From Dyella silvatica (GTDB lineage Bacteria; Pseudomonadota; Gammaproteobacteria; Xanthomonadales; Rhodanobacteraceae): a stretch of DNA of 39,024 nt. A model generated the notes under the pieces. It saw only the letters and a list, made by a program, of their open reading frames with translations. It was not told the origin of the DNA and did no database searches. The position numbers were made by a program, and so were the translations under genes. The DNA lies in contig NZ_JAPDPE010000040.1 of NCBI RefSeq assembly GCF_026283955.1, positions 1 to 39,024 of the forward strand. The letters are read 5' to 3'. Numbering within the stretch: the stretch's first letter is position 1; each line of letters begins with the position of its first letter. This document shows, in pieces, positions 8,246-18,225 of this stretch.

Positions 8246-8362
8246 AAAACCTCAGGTGATCTGGCCGTAATGAAGTGTCTGCTGGCTAACCAGCAAGTGT
8301 CACAAACATACTTGAGTATATGATCAAATATAAGTCTTATACGTGACCGGGGGAGGTTTTCG
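8246..8362. promoter_or_regulatory. Divergent promoter region with inverted repeat
   Basis: This gap separates the minus-strand NTF2-like gene from the plus-strand TPR gene. It is visibly AT-richer from 8296 to 8340. A perfect inverted repeat, TGCTGG-CTAA-CCAGCA (8280-8295), is a candidate operator. TATAAG-like sequence near 8330 could be part of a -10 element for the TPR gene, but a matching -35 is not clear. A strong Shine-Dalgarno (GGGGGAGG, about 8347-8354) precedes the GTG start at 8363. Confidence 0.4.
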
Positions 8363-9563
8363 GTGAGCACAGCTGTCACTATTTTTAGCCGATGCTTCGG
8401 CATCTGTTTGTTGTCGGCAGCCCTTGCTCAAACGAGCCATGCCCAAGCCCTGCCCCATCGGCCTACGGACGATAACGAGGTTCTGTTTAGACTTCCGCAA
8501 ACCCGCGTCTTCGCCGACGCAAAAATTCGACGCTTGAACGAGGCCCTGGCGCGTAAGCCCGACAGCCTGGCGGTAGCGACCGAACTGGCGCAGATCTACC
8601 TGGAAATAGCCGGGCGCACGCGTGATGCGCGCTACTACGGCTACGCCCAATCCGTGCTGACACCATGGATGACCCAGGCCAACATTCCGGCGCGGACATA
8701 TCAGGCGCGAATTGCGCTGCATCAGTATTTTCATCGATACAACGAAGCCCGCGCCGACCTTGGCGCATTGCTGAAACTTTCGCCCGACGACGCGCATGCA
8801 TGGTTCGACCTCGCCTTGCTGCAGGTGGCCGATGACCATGCCAGTGCCGCCTTGCACTCGTGCGCCTCCTTGCTGCAACTCGACCCCGCCGCGGCAAAGC
8901 TTTGTGATGGCTATGTGAAAGCCACCGGGCCCGACATAGCGCATGGTTATGCCGAGCTTGCCGCCGCCCTGCAAGATGCGCCCGCCGAGGATACAAGTGG
9001 CCGCCGCTGGACCTTGACCGCGTTAGCCGACGCCGCGTGGCGAATGCAACAGCTCGATCCGGCCGAAGCCTATTTCAAGCAGGCTCATCAACTCGATGCC
9101 AATGCGCCCGACGTACTCACCGGCTATACCGACTTTCTGCTGGAGCGAGGTCGCCCACAGGATGCACTCAACGCCCTCGAACACGCACCCGATACGATCA
9201 TCGTGCTGCTAAGGCGCTGCCTGGCCTACGCCGCGTTGTCAGATCCCCGCTACGCCGCCGCGACGGCCGACCTGACGCAACGCATGGAACAACGTGCATT
9301 TGTATATCGTCAAGGACATAGCACGGGGATTAGCGCTGGCCACGGAAAACTGGGGCCAGATGAAAACGCCGCTGACTGCCCGGCTGTTGATGGAGGCCGC
9401 CTTGTTGGCGCACGACCAGGCCGCGGTTGCCGAGGTGCAGCACTGGCTCAGTGAAAATCCACAGGTGTATCCGGCACTGCAGACCAGCGCATCGCTGCAG
9501 ACCGTCGCTGGCACCATCGCCGCTGGCAGCATGGTGACTGGGGGCGTTCATGCGGGGCATTAA
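8363..9563 (+). CDS. Exported TPR protein, frameshifted near 9290
   Basis: The GTG at 8363 follows a strong ribosome-binding site. The N-terminus is a signal peptide (FGICLLSAALAQTSHA, then QALPHR). Residues about 45-310 are helix-turn-helix tetratricopeptide-like repeats, for example LARKPDSLAVATELAQIYLE, the LLKLSPDDAHAWFDLALLQ unit and the FKQAHQLDANAPDVLTGYTD unit. After RMEQ (about 9289) the first frame turns into non-TPR sequence and stops at 9454. The next frame continues with plausible protein (LHLYIVKDIARGLALATENW, then LLMEAALLAHDQAAVAEVQHWL) to a stop at 9561-9563. One extra base near 9287-9293, real or a sequencing error, explains this. The restored 3' end overlaps the next gene by 14 bases, which supports translational coupling with HupE and argues that the intact gene spans both frames. 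Confidence 0.8.
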
Positions 9564-10680
9564 TCGCATACTGATCTTTGTATTCGCTGTTCTTGCAAGC
9601 CAGGCCGGCATGGCCCATACCACCAGCCTCAGTTACCTGGATGTCACGCCGAACGACAACAAGCTCCAGGTGCAGTGGTCCATCAGCCTCGCCGACCTGA
9701 ACGAGGAAATTCCACTCGACGCCAACAACGATCTTGTCATCACCTGGGGTGAGCTGCGCCAGCGCCAGCCCGCACTTAAAACCCTGTTCGGCAAATCGCT
9801 GCAGCTCGATCAAGCCACCCGCGCATGCACACCTGGGGGCGATGTCGACCTACAGGTAGAAACCCGCCAATCCGAACCGTTTGCGGTCTTGAGCGGCAGT
9901 TTCGATTGTCACGGCGCCAGCGGCGAGGTGAGCCTTCGCTATAGCTTCCTGGCACAACGCAACCGGCAGCATCGCGTCATCGTGACCACGCATCGAGCCG
10001 GGGCGGAGGCGGAAACCCTGGTCGTTGCACCAACCGGCGAGCCGGCGCGGCTGCCCTTGCAGGGAGACGATGCGCTGCGCTCATTCCTCGGCTTCGTCAA
10101 CCACGGCTTTCATCACATTCTCAACGGATGGGATCACATTCTGTTCGTGCTGACGCTGATCCTCTCGGCGATCGTCCCGCTGAACAGTGCAACCGCCGCA
10201 GAACCGCTTCGTCAACGGCTATGGGTACTGCTCAAGCTGGTTTCGATCTTCACCCTGGCGCACTCGCTGACCCTGGCCTTGTCCAGCCTGAAAATAGTCA
10301 CCTTGCCGCCCATCATCGTCGAACCGGGCATTGCCGCGTCTATCGTATTTACCGCCATGAACAATATCTGGCCGGTATTGGGAAGGCATCGCGAGGGTTA
10401 CCTCGTGTTTGTCTTCGGCCTGCTGCACGGCATGGGTTTCGCATCCATGCTCAACGATCTCATGCTATCGACATCGCATCGGCTGCTGGCCTTGGCCGGC
10501 TTCAATATCGGGGTCGAGCTGGGCCAGTTGCTCATCGTGCTGATTGCCATGCCGGTATTGCTTTTGCCGGTCATCTCGACCCGTGGCCGCAATGGTCTGG
10601 CCTGGGCGATGTCGCTAGTCATCGCATGCGTCGGCTCGTACTGGTTTGTCAGTCGCATCTTTCCATGGGCGGCCATGTGA
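9550..10680 (+). CDS. HupE/UreJ-2 family membrane protein with EF-hand-like loop
   Basis: 376 residues. A signal peptide (ILIFVFAVLASQAGMA, then HTTS) is followed by a soluble extracytoplasmic domain of about 150 residues and a C-terminal membrane domain of six or seven helices. The membrane domain has the family motifs FVNHGFHHILNGWDHILF (near residue 180), TLAHSLTLAL, FGLLHGMGFA and FNIGVELGQL; conserved His and Asp residues in these helices are proposed metal ligands in HupE-type nickel or cobalt permeases. Residues 57-68 (DANNDLVITWGE) match the EF-hand loop pattern, with acidic or Asn residues at positions 1, 3, 5 and Glu at 12. It overlaps the end of the TPR gene by 14 bases. A metal transport role is known only for some HupE proteins, so it remains an inference here. 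Confidence 0.88.
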   Translation: MRGINRILIFVFAVLASQAGMAHTTSLSYLDVTPNDNKLQVQWSISLADLNEEIPLDANNDLVITWGELRQRQPALKTLFGKSLQLDQATRACTPGGDVDLQVETRQSEPFAVLSGSFDCHGASGEVSLRYSFLAQRNRQHRVIVTTHRAGAEAETLVVAPTGEPARLPLQGDDALRSFLGFVNHGFHHILNGWDHILFVLTLILSAIVPLNSATAAEPLRQRLWVLLKLVSIFTLAHSLTLALSSLKIVTLPPIIVEPGIAASIVFTAMNNIWPVLGRHREGYLVFVFGLLHGMGFASMLNDLMLSTSHRLLALAGFNIGVELGQLLIVLIAMPVLLLPVISTRGRNGLAWAMSLVIACVGSYWFVSRIFPWAAM

Positions 10681-10762
10681 GCGCGCTGGCGTACCCGTAG
10701 CCGCCATCAAAACCACCTTGCATGTTTATCAAGGGCACCGCCCAGACGATGCCCGGCCCGGG

Positions 10763-13700
10763 TCAAGCCGGCTGCGCACACAGCCGGTGATAACGCCACG
10801 CAGCGTATTTTTGTAGCAGATCGGCGCTCATCGACGGATAGCGCATGCCTTCGCGCGACAGCTCGACCACGGCATTGCTCAACTCGATTCGGATGGGCGC
10901 CGCCTTAACCGTCGAAGCTGCTGAAAGCTCGGCCGGCATGACCGAAGCCAATCGGCGGGTAGCCGGATGCTCGCCGCACAACCGCCGCCAGGTTCGATAA
11001 TCGATATATTCAACGCTCAGGCCTTCAAGCGCCGCTATCTGCCGAGTCAACTCGCTCAGCATGAACGACTTCGGGCTGGCCAGGTTAAGGCTTTTACCCT
11101 GCATGCCCTGACGCAGTGACAGCGCCACGATGGCATCGCTCATATAATCGACCGGCAGTGAGTTGATGCTGGTTTCGAGCACAGGTACCCGTTCCAGTAT
11201 CAGGCAGGCATCCACGAACAGGCTCCAGGTATCGCTGGCATTGCTGGCGCCGTTGCTGCTTGCGCCGGCGATGTGCGTCGGCCGGTAAATGGTGAATGGA
11301 ATACCGCGTTCGCCACCGATACGCAGCAGGCGCTCGGCCACCCATTTGCTTTGCGCATAGCCCGAGGCCAGGCCGGGCCAGTATTCAGTCAACTGCGCTT
11401 CGCTGGTGATATCGGGCGGCGCCGATTCGATCGGCGCAATCGTGCTCAGGGTAGAAACATAGTGAATGTGTTTCGGCGCGCCCGTTCCGGCCAGGCGTAA
11501 GATTTCCTGCGTGCCGAGCACATTGGCGGCTTTCAAGCTGGCATAGGTATGCAGCGAATTGACCCAGGCACCGTTGTGATAAATCACCTCGATCAGATCG
11601 GCGAGATGGCTGAACTGGTCCTCGCTCAAACCAAGCTTTGGCCGGGCCAAATCGCCCGCAATCACCGCCACGCGCGCACGCTCATAGTCAGCCAGGCCGA
11701 GCAGGCGCATGTTCGCATCGAGCTTGAGCCGGCCTTCTTCGGCGTCGACGCAACGAATCAGGCAATGAATCGTCGCGTCGGTTCGCTTTAGCAGGGACGA
11801 CAGCAAGAACGCACCGAGAAAGCCCGAGGCGCCGGTCAGCAGCATATGTTGCGGCCGGCTGCGCTGCCGGGCAGGCGCGCTGGCGCGAATGGTTTCGTCG
11901 AGCACCTGTTCCGCGTGCAGATCGAGCACAGGCGGCGGCGCGTGTTCGGCCGTGGAAAACAGCAGGCTCGCCATATCTTTCAGTACCGGATAACGAAACA
12001 GATCGGCTATCGCCACCGGCGTTTCGGCGATCTCGCGCATGCGCGCCGCCAGTGGCGTGACCAGTAACGAATGGCCGCCCAAATCAAAGAAATGATCCTG
12101 CCGACCGATCCGCCCGACACCGAGCAATGCCTGCCATAGCGCGGCCAGAGCAACTTCGCTGTCGCCGCGCGGTGGCTCGTAGGCACGGTGAGCGAAAGCC
12201 TGGCCGTCCGGTGCCGGCAAGGCCTTGCGGTCCAGCTTGCCATGGGCGGTCAGCGGCAAACATGCCAGCGCAACGAATGCCGTCGGTATCATGTACTCAG
12301 GTAGACGCGTACTAAGATAGTCGCGCAACGTAGCGGCCAGATCGTCGTCGGCACGCTCCGCCACCACGTAGGCAACCAGCCGGGCATCGCCGGGACGGTC
12401 CTCGCGAGCCAGCACCGCGTTTTCACGCACCGCCGAATGCATGGCCAGATGCGCTTCGATCTCCCCCAGCTCAATACGAAAGCCGCGCAACTTGACCTGG
12501 TGATCATTGCGGCCCAGAAAGACCAAGTTCCCGTCCGGCGCATAGCGGGCCAGATCGCCGCTACGGTACATGCGCGCACCGGCTCGGCTATCGAATGGAT
12601 CGCGAAGAAATCGCTCGTTCGTCAACTCGGCTCGATTTAGATAGCCACGGGAGACACCAACGCCGCCGATATACAACTCGCCGATGCTCCCACGCGGTAC
12701 CGGCAGGCCATGCTCATCCAGCAAGTACATCCGCGTATTGGCCAGCGGCCGGCCGATCGGCACGCTGAGCAGTTCACCAGGATCATCAGGACAAACCCAG
12801 ACGCTGGCGCAAACCGTGATCTCGGTAGGGCCATAGGCGTTGGCCAGGCTGGCGTGGCGTGCCCAGGTCGTCAGCAGGCCCGGGCTCGGCGCCTCTCCGG
12901 CAAGAATCAACATGGGCCGGTGCGCCCATTGTGGCGGCTCGGCATAACCTTGCAGAAAAGCCGGCGGCACCGTCGCGTGGCTGATCTGATGACGACCGAT
13001 AAAAGCAATAAAGGCCGGCGGGTTTTGGCGTTCGAGCACGGAAGGCAAATACAGCGCCGCGCCCACGGCAAACGTCATCGCACTTTCAAAAACGCTGGCG
13101 TCGAAACCGAGCGAGGCCAACTGGCTAACCCTGCTGCGCGCGGTGACCCCGAGCAGCTCGCTCAGCGACAGGGCGAGATTGATCACCCCATGGTGCTCGA
13201 CCATCACCCCTTTCGGCGTGCCGGTGGAACCGGAGGTGTAGATGATATAGGCCAGTTGGCGCGCGTCGAGGCCGACGACCTGCGGGTCGTCGGTCGAGCC
13301 GTTAGCCCAGCAACGGTCATCGCCCAGATCGAGCACATCCACTGCGGCAAGCGCCGCCGGGCCGAGCGCGGCACGACCGGCATCGTCGCAAAGCAGCAGG
13401 CGCGGTGCCGCGTCGCCAAGAATATGATCGAGGCGGGCTGAGGCATAGGCCGGGTCCAGCGGCACATAGGCAGCGCCCGCCTTCAAAATAGCCAGCAGGC
13501 CGACAAACATCGCCAGGCCTTTTTCGACGCAGAGCGCGATGCGCTGGCCTGGCCGCACACCCAACCCGATCAGGTAATGAGCCAGCCGGTTGGCCTGTGC
13601 GTTCCATGGCGCATAAGCAAGCCGGTCCTGCCCGCACACCAACGCGGTCGCCTGCGGGGTTTCGCGCGCCCAACGCTCGACCAGTTGATGCATGCATAGC

Positions 13701-15075
13701 TGATCCGGATACGCCGCCTCGGTCAGGTTCCAGTCTTGCAGCAATAGCCGCTGTTCGGCGGCGGACAGCATCGGTATCTGCTGTATCGGCCGCGAGTCGC
13801 CAGCGACCAGCGCTTCAAGCATGTGCTGCAGATAACCCGCATGGCGGCCTATCGTTTGGCGATCGAACAGCGCGCTTGCGTAGTTGAAGCCGCCCTGGAT
13901 CGTGCCATCCACTTCGTTGAGAATCAGCTCTAGGTCGAATTTGACCCAGTCAAACTCGGCCAGGCTCGGGTCGACCACGATGCCGGGCAGTTCGAGTTTG
14001 CCTTCGTCATGGCTTTGCCAGGCGAACAACACCTGCACCAGTGGCGTATGCTCGATGCGCCGCGGCACCTGCGCGATCTCCACCACCTGCTCGAACGGTA
14101 AATCCTGATGTGCCTGGGCATCCAGGGCGAGCTGCCGCACCTGCGCCAATAGTGAAGCCGTGTCATGCGGTGCGGCCAGGTCGATGCGCAAGGCCAGCGT
14201 GTTGACGAAGAATCCTATCAAAGGCTCCAGCTCCTGCCGGCCACGGCCCGCCGACGGTGTGCCTATCAACACTTCGTGCTGACCGGCAAGCCGCGACAAC
14301 ACCACCGCCCATGCGGCAAGCACCAGCATGAACAAGGTAACGCCGTGCTGCTGGGCTAGCCGCTTAAGCTCGACCGTCAAGCTGCGATCGAGCGTTAGCG
14401 GTAGAAAAGCCCCGACAAAAGATTGTCGCCCAGGACGTGGACGATCCGTAGGCAATGCCAGCAAGGTCGGCGCGCCGGCCAATTGCTTGCGCCAATAAGC
14501 CACCTGCACCGCCTGGCGTTCACCGGTCAACCACTTGCGCTCCCAGGCGACATAGTCGGCGTATTGGATCGGCAGCGGCGGCAGCGCGTTGTCTTGCGAG
14601 CGAGTGGATGCGGCGTAGCAAACACCAAGCTCATGGGCAAGAATGCCAAGCGACCAACCGTCGGCGACGATATGGTGCAGCGTCAGTTGAACGACGTGGC
14701 TGTGCTCGCCCAGGCGTACCAGGCTGGCCCGGATCAATGGCCCCTTGGCCAGGTCGAACGACCGGTTCCGCTGCTCCGCGAGCCACGGCTTCTGCGTTGC
14801 TTCGGCATCAGGCTGTCGGCTCAAGTCGTGCTCGTGCAAGATCAGGCCGACATGGGCAGGCAACAGCTCGGCGTGCGGCTGACCGTGCTCGGCGATAAAC
14901 ACGGTACGCAAACTTTCATGACGTGCGAACAAACGGTTCAGCGCATCGCGCAGCGCGCCGACATCCAGCGCACCGTCCAGACGCACCGTCAGCGGGATGT
15001 GATAAGTGGCGCTGTCGCTATCCAGCTGGGCCAGAAACCACAAGCGCTGCTGGGCGTAAGACAGCGGCAACTTCC
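10763..15075 (-). other. NRPS-1 module 3: C-A(Phe-like)-T-R
   Basis: C domain about 13770-15075, A about 12210-13720, T about 11960-12150, R about 10770-11850. The A-domain pocket, read by hand against GrsA, is D-A-F-T-I-A-A-V-C-K (from FDASVFE, SHATVPP, LILAGEA and NAYGPTEITVC). It differs from the Phe code DAWTIAAVCK at one position, so an aromatic residue, most likely Phe, is predicted. The R domain has the NADPH-binding LLTGASGFLGAFLL and the SDR-type pair YAQSK (Tyr codon 11357-11359). Such domains release the thioester as an aldehyde, sometimes reduced further to an alcohol. No thioesterase follows. Confidence 0.8.
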
Positions 15076-15520
15076 GCTCGCGCGGCGTAGCTGGAATCGC
15101 TGCGTAAGAGCTATCGCGCGCCTCGGTCAAGCTCGCTGCCAGCACTCTGGCAAGATCGTGCAATACGGGCTGCGCGAACAAACTGGCCAGGGGCAACACC
15201 ACCCCGAAAGCCTGGCTCATGCGACTAAGCAGACGCACGGCGACCAGGGAGTGCCCGCCGAGCTCAAAAAAATCATCGTGCCGGCTGACTTGGGATACAC
15301 CCAGCAGGGTTTGCCATAACTTCGCCAGCTCGACCTCGACCGTGCCCTGCGGCGGTTCGTAGAAGGAGCGGGCAAAGGCCTGCTCAGCCGGCGCAGGCAA
15401 CCCCTGACGATCCAGCTTGCCATGCGCAGTCAGCGGAATCGCATCCAGTGTTACAAACGCCGCCGGCACCATATAAGCCGGCAGCAAGTGGCCAAGATAC
15501 GCATGCAGCGTGGCATTCAC
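10763..15520 (-). CDS. NRPS-1, 3' part: (A end)-T-C-A-T-reductase
   Basis: This frame is the continuation of the NRPS gene that starts at 21416, separated from it by a deletion/frameshift near 15515. It is open up to 15688, but residues above 15520 are out-of-frame A-domain sequence; a GTG at 15520-15518 could serve as a start, without an obvious ribosome-binding site. From there it contains LLPAYMVPAAFV (A9), HGKLDR (A10), a T domain (FFELGGHSLVAV), a C domain with LHHIVADGWS, a complete A domain, a T domain (FFDLGGHSLLVT) and a C-terminal thioester reductase. The gene ends convergently with the HupE gene, 82 bases away. As a separate protein it would lack most of its first A domain; as sequenced the assembly line is probably non-functional unless the break is an artefact. 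Confidence 0.88.
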   Translation of the reverse strand: MNATLHAYLGHLLPAYMVPAAFVTLDAIPLTAHGKLDRQGLPAPAEQAFARSFYEPPQGTVEVELAKLWQTLLGVSQVSRHDDFFELGGHSLVAVRLLSRMSQAFGVVLPLASLFAQPVLHDLARVLAASLTEARDSSYAAIPATPRERKLPLSYAQQRLWFLAQLDSDSATYHIPLTVRLDGALDVGALRDALNRLFARHESLRTVFIAEHGQPHAELLPAHVGLILHEHDLSRQPDAEATQKPWLAEQRNRSFDLAKGPLIRASLVRLGEHSHVVQLTLHHIVADGWSLGILAHELGVCYAASTRSQDNALPPLPIQYADYVAWERKWLTGERQAVQVAYWRKQLAGAPTLLALPTDRPRPGRQSFVGAFLPLTLDRSLTVELKRLAQQHGVTLFMLVLAAWAVVLSRLAGQHEVLIGTPSAGRGRQELEPLIGFFVNTLALRIDLAAPHDTASLLAQVRQLALDAQAHQDLPFEQVVEIAQVPRRIEHTPLVQVLFAWQSHDEGKLELPGIVVDPSLAEFDWVKFDLELILNEVDGTIQGGFNYASALFDRQTIGRHAGYLQHMLEALVAGDSRPIQQIPMLSAAEQRLLLQDWNLTEAAYPDQLCMHQLVERWARETPQATALVCGQDRLAYAPWNAQANRLAHYLIGLGVRPGQRIALCVEKGLAMFVGLLAILKAGAAYVPLDPAYASARLDHILGDAAPRLLLCDDAGRAALGPAALAAVDVLDLGDDRCWANGSTDDPQVVGLDARQLAYIIYTSGSTGTPKGVMVEHHGVINLALSLSELLGVTARSRVSQLASLGFDASVFESAMTFAVGAALYLPSVLERQNPPAFIAFIGRHQISHATVPPAFLQGYAEPPQWAHRPMLILAGEAPSPGLLTTWARHASLANAYGPTEITVCASVWVCPDDPGELLSVPIGRPLANTRMYLLDEHGLPVPRGSIGELYIGGVGVSRGYLNRAELTNERFLRDPFDSRAGARMYRSGDLARYAPDGNLVFLGRNDHQVKLRGFRIELGEIEAHLAMHSAVRENAVLAREDRPGDARLVAYVVAERADDDLAATLRDYLSTRLPEYMIPTAFVALACLPLTAHGKLDRKALPAPDGQAFAHRAYEPPRGDSEVALAALWQALLGVGRIGRQDHFFDLGGHSLLVTPLAARMREIAETPVAIADLFRYPVLKDMASLLFSTAEHAPPPVLDLHAEQVLDETIRASAPARQRSRPQHMLLTGASGFLGAFLLSSLLKRTDATIHCLIRCVDAEEGRLKLDANMRLLGLADYERARVAVIAGDLARPKLGLSEDQFSHLADLIEVIYHNGAWVNSLHTYASLKAANVLGTQEILRLAGTGAPKHIHYVSTLSTIAPIESAPPDITSEAQLTEYWPGLASGYAQSKWVAERLLRIGGERGIPFTIYRPTHIAGASSNGASNASDTWSLFVDACLILERVPVLETSINSLPVDYMSDAIVALSLRQGMQGKSLNLASPKSFMLSELTRQIAALEGLSVEYIDYRTWRRLCGEHPATRRLASVMPAELSAASTVKAAPIRIELSNAVVELSREGMRYPSMSADLLQKYAAWRYHRLCAQPA

Positions 15521-18225
15521 GCACGCTCGGATGCTCGGCCAGGCGCGCCTCGATCTCACCCAGCTCGATGCGAAAGCCACGCAGCTTGACCTGGTGATCG
15601 TTACGCCCCAGGCATACCAGGCGGCCGTCCGGCAGATAACGCGCCAAATCACCGCTGCGGTACATACGTGCGCCGGGGCGTGGATCAAACGGATCGTCGA
15701 GAAAGCGCTCGGCCGTCAGCTCAGGGCGGTCGAGGTAGCCACGGGCCATGCCGATGCCGCCGATGTGCAATTCACCGACGGCGCCAAGCGGTACCTGCAA
15801 GCCATATCGATCCAGCAAGTAGACACGGCAGTTGGCGATCGGGCGGCCGATGGGCACGTGGTGCGGCGACGCGGCGACAGCCTCGGCGGTCAGTGTTTGC
15901 GCAGTGACCACATGGGTTTCGGTAGGCCCATAGTGGTTATGCAAACGACACGCCGGCAACCGCTTGAACAAGCGCAAGATCTGCGGCGTCAGGCGCAGTT
16001 GTTCGCCGGCGACGATAACCTCACGCAAGTCAGGCAAGAAATCGGCAAGGTCGCCGACCGCCTCGTCGATGCTCTCAGCCAGCGTCTGCAGGGCGATATA
16101 AGGAAGAAAAACGCGCTGCACGCATTGCCGACGCAAAACCTCGATCAAGGCGTCGAACTGTAAGCGCGTATGAGTATCGACGAGCAACAAGGACGCCCCG
16201 GCGCAAAGGCTGGTGAAAATCTCCTGGAAGGCCACGTCGAATCCGAGCGCGGCGTATTGCAACGTACGCGGTGCCGGCACACCAGCGCGCTCCGCCTCCT
16301 GCTGTTGCCAATGAATCAGATTGCTCAACGGCCGATGCGGCATCGCCACACCCTTGGGTGTACCAGTGGAGCCCGAGGTATAGATCACATAAGCGAGATG
16401 ATCCGGCGTCGGCTGATGCGCCGATATCAAGTCGTCGTCCGGCAGCTCGCCGGCAAGCGTCGCTAGCGCCTCCAGGTCGAGCACGCGGTGCTGGGCTAAC
16501 GCTTGCGCACCCAGGGCATGGCGCCCAGCTGCATCGCTAAGCACGAACTCCACGCCGGCCTCGGCAAGGATTTGCAGCAACCGTTCGCTCGGGTAGGAAG
16601 GATCCAACGGCACGTAACACGCACCGGCCTTGAGAATCGCCAGCAGGCCGATCACCATCTCAAAGCCGCGCTCCGCACATAGCGCGACGCGCTGATCCAG
16701 CCCGACACCCAGCATAGCCAGATGGCGTGCCCATTGATTGGCCTGGGCATTCAATCGCGCATAGCAAAGCTGCTGATCGCCGTAGATCAAGGCGATCGCC
16801 TGCGGCGAACGCGCAGCCTGTTGCTCGAACAAATGGTGAACGCAGTGCTGGTGCGGATAGGCTGTCGCGGTATCGTTCCAGCGCTCCAGCAACGCCTGTT
16901 CGTCCGGCCCCGGCAAGGGTACCTGCTTCAGCGGCAGCGCTGGGCTCGCCGTCATCGCACTGAGCATGGTCAGCAGATAGCCGATATGTCGCTCGATCGA
17001 CGCATGGTCGAACAGCGCCGTGGAGTAGCCCAGCCCACCGACGACGACCTGGTCTTGCTCGTACAGATGCAACTCCAGATCGTAGCGAATCCAATCCAGT
17101 GACATATCAGCCTGGCTGACCTCGATGCCCCGCAAATCGAAGCTGCTCTTGTCATTGCTTTGCCAGGCAAACAACACCTGGAACAGGGGCGAATAATCCA
17201 GCCGCCGCGAAGGACGCGCGATCTCCACCACCTGCTCGAACGGTAGATCCTGATGTTCCTGCGCCGCCAAAATCGTTTGGCGAACCCGCGCCAACAACGC
17301 CGCCGTATCCGGCTCGCCGGATACATCGAGGCGCAACGCCAGGGTGCTGACGAAGAAGCCGATCAGCGGTTCGATCTCGCGTTGTCCGCGGTTAGCCGAA
17401 AGCGTGCCGATCATGACATCGTCCTGACCGGACAAACGGGCCAGCACACTCGCCCACGCCGCGGTAATCACCATATACAGACTCACCCCAAGCCGGCTGC
17501 ACAGCTGCTTGAGGTTTCGGGTCAATAAGCGATCAAGCCGCAGCGGAACCAGGGCGCCGGCAAATGACTGCCGCGCAGGGCGCGGCCTGTCGGTGGGCAG
17601 GTTCAACAGGTCAGGCGCACCGCCAAGCACTTGTCGCCAATAATCCGCCTGGTCCCGCAAGCGTTCGCAAGTCAATGCCGAGCGCTGCCAGCCGGCATAG
17701 TCGGGATACTGCAGCGGTAGCGGCGGCAAAGGGTCTGCGCGCTGCTGCGAATACGCCGTATACAATGCGCTGATCTCTCGCGCCAGCAGGTTGATCGACC
17801 AGCCATCGGCAACGATGTGATGCATGCTTAACAGCAACGTATAGCGCCGATCGGACAAGCGGACCAAGCCGGCGCGAATCAGCGGACCACGCTCGAGATC
17901 AAACGGCGCATGAGCATAGTCGTCGCTATGGCGAGCCAGCAGCGCATCCGCCTCGAGTGCACCGCGCAGGTCGTACTCCATGAAGGGAAACGGCGTACTG
18001 ACCGGCAGCAAGGCTGCGCGAGGGTCTCCATCGACCGCGAAAAAAACCGTACGCAAGGCCTCGTGACGCGCAAGCAAACGATCAAGGCTAGCGCGTAGCA
18101 CGCGGCTATCCAGCTCACCGTCCAGGCGCAACACCAGCGAAACATGATAGGTCGCACTGGCGCTGTCGAGCTGAGCCATGAACCACAATCGTTGCTGCGC
18201 ATACGAAAGCGCTACCGTCTCGGCA
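15130..18225 (-). other. NRPS-1 module 2: C-A(Pro, damaged)-T
   Basis: C domain about 16930-18225 with MHHIVADGWS; A about 15400-16870; T about 15140-15330. The pocket reads D-V-Q-F-I-A-H-V-V-K (from FDVAFQE, VFLPYIAL, VIVAGEQL and NHYGPTETHVV), a Pro code. After the A8 motif RGFRIELGEIE the sequence reaches HPSVRE and then jumps to the A9 region in another frame. Compared with module 3, about 50 residues should lie between ELGEIE and LPxYM, but only 21 can be accounted for. Confidence 0.8.

Noticed and set aside
15384-15688. Overlap of the two NRPS-1 frames as two genuine overlapping genes
   Set aside because: In the overlap each frame makes sense only on its own side of about 15515; the rest is out-of-frame A-domain sequence, which is the mark of a frameshift.
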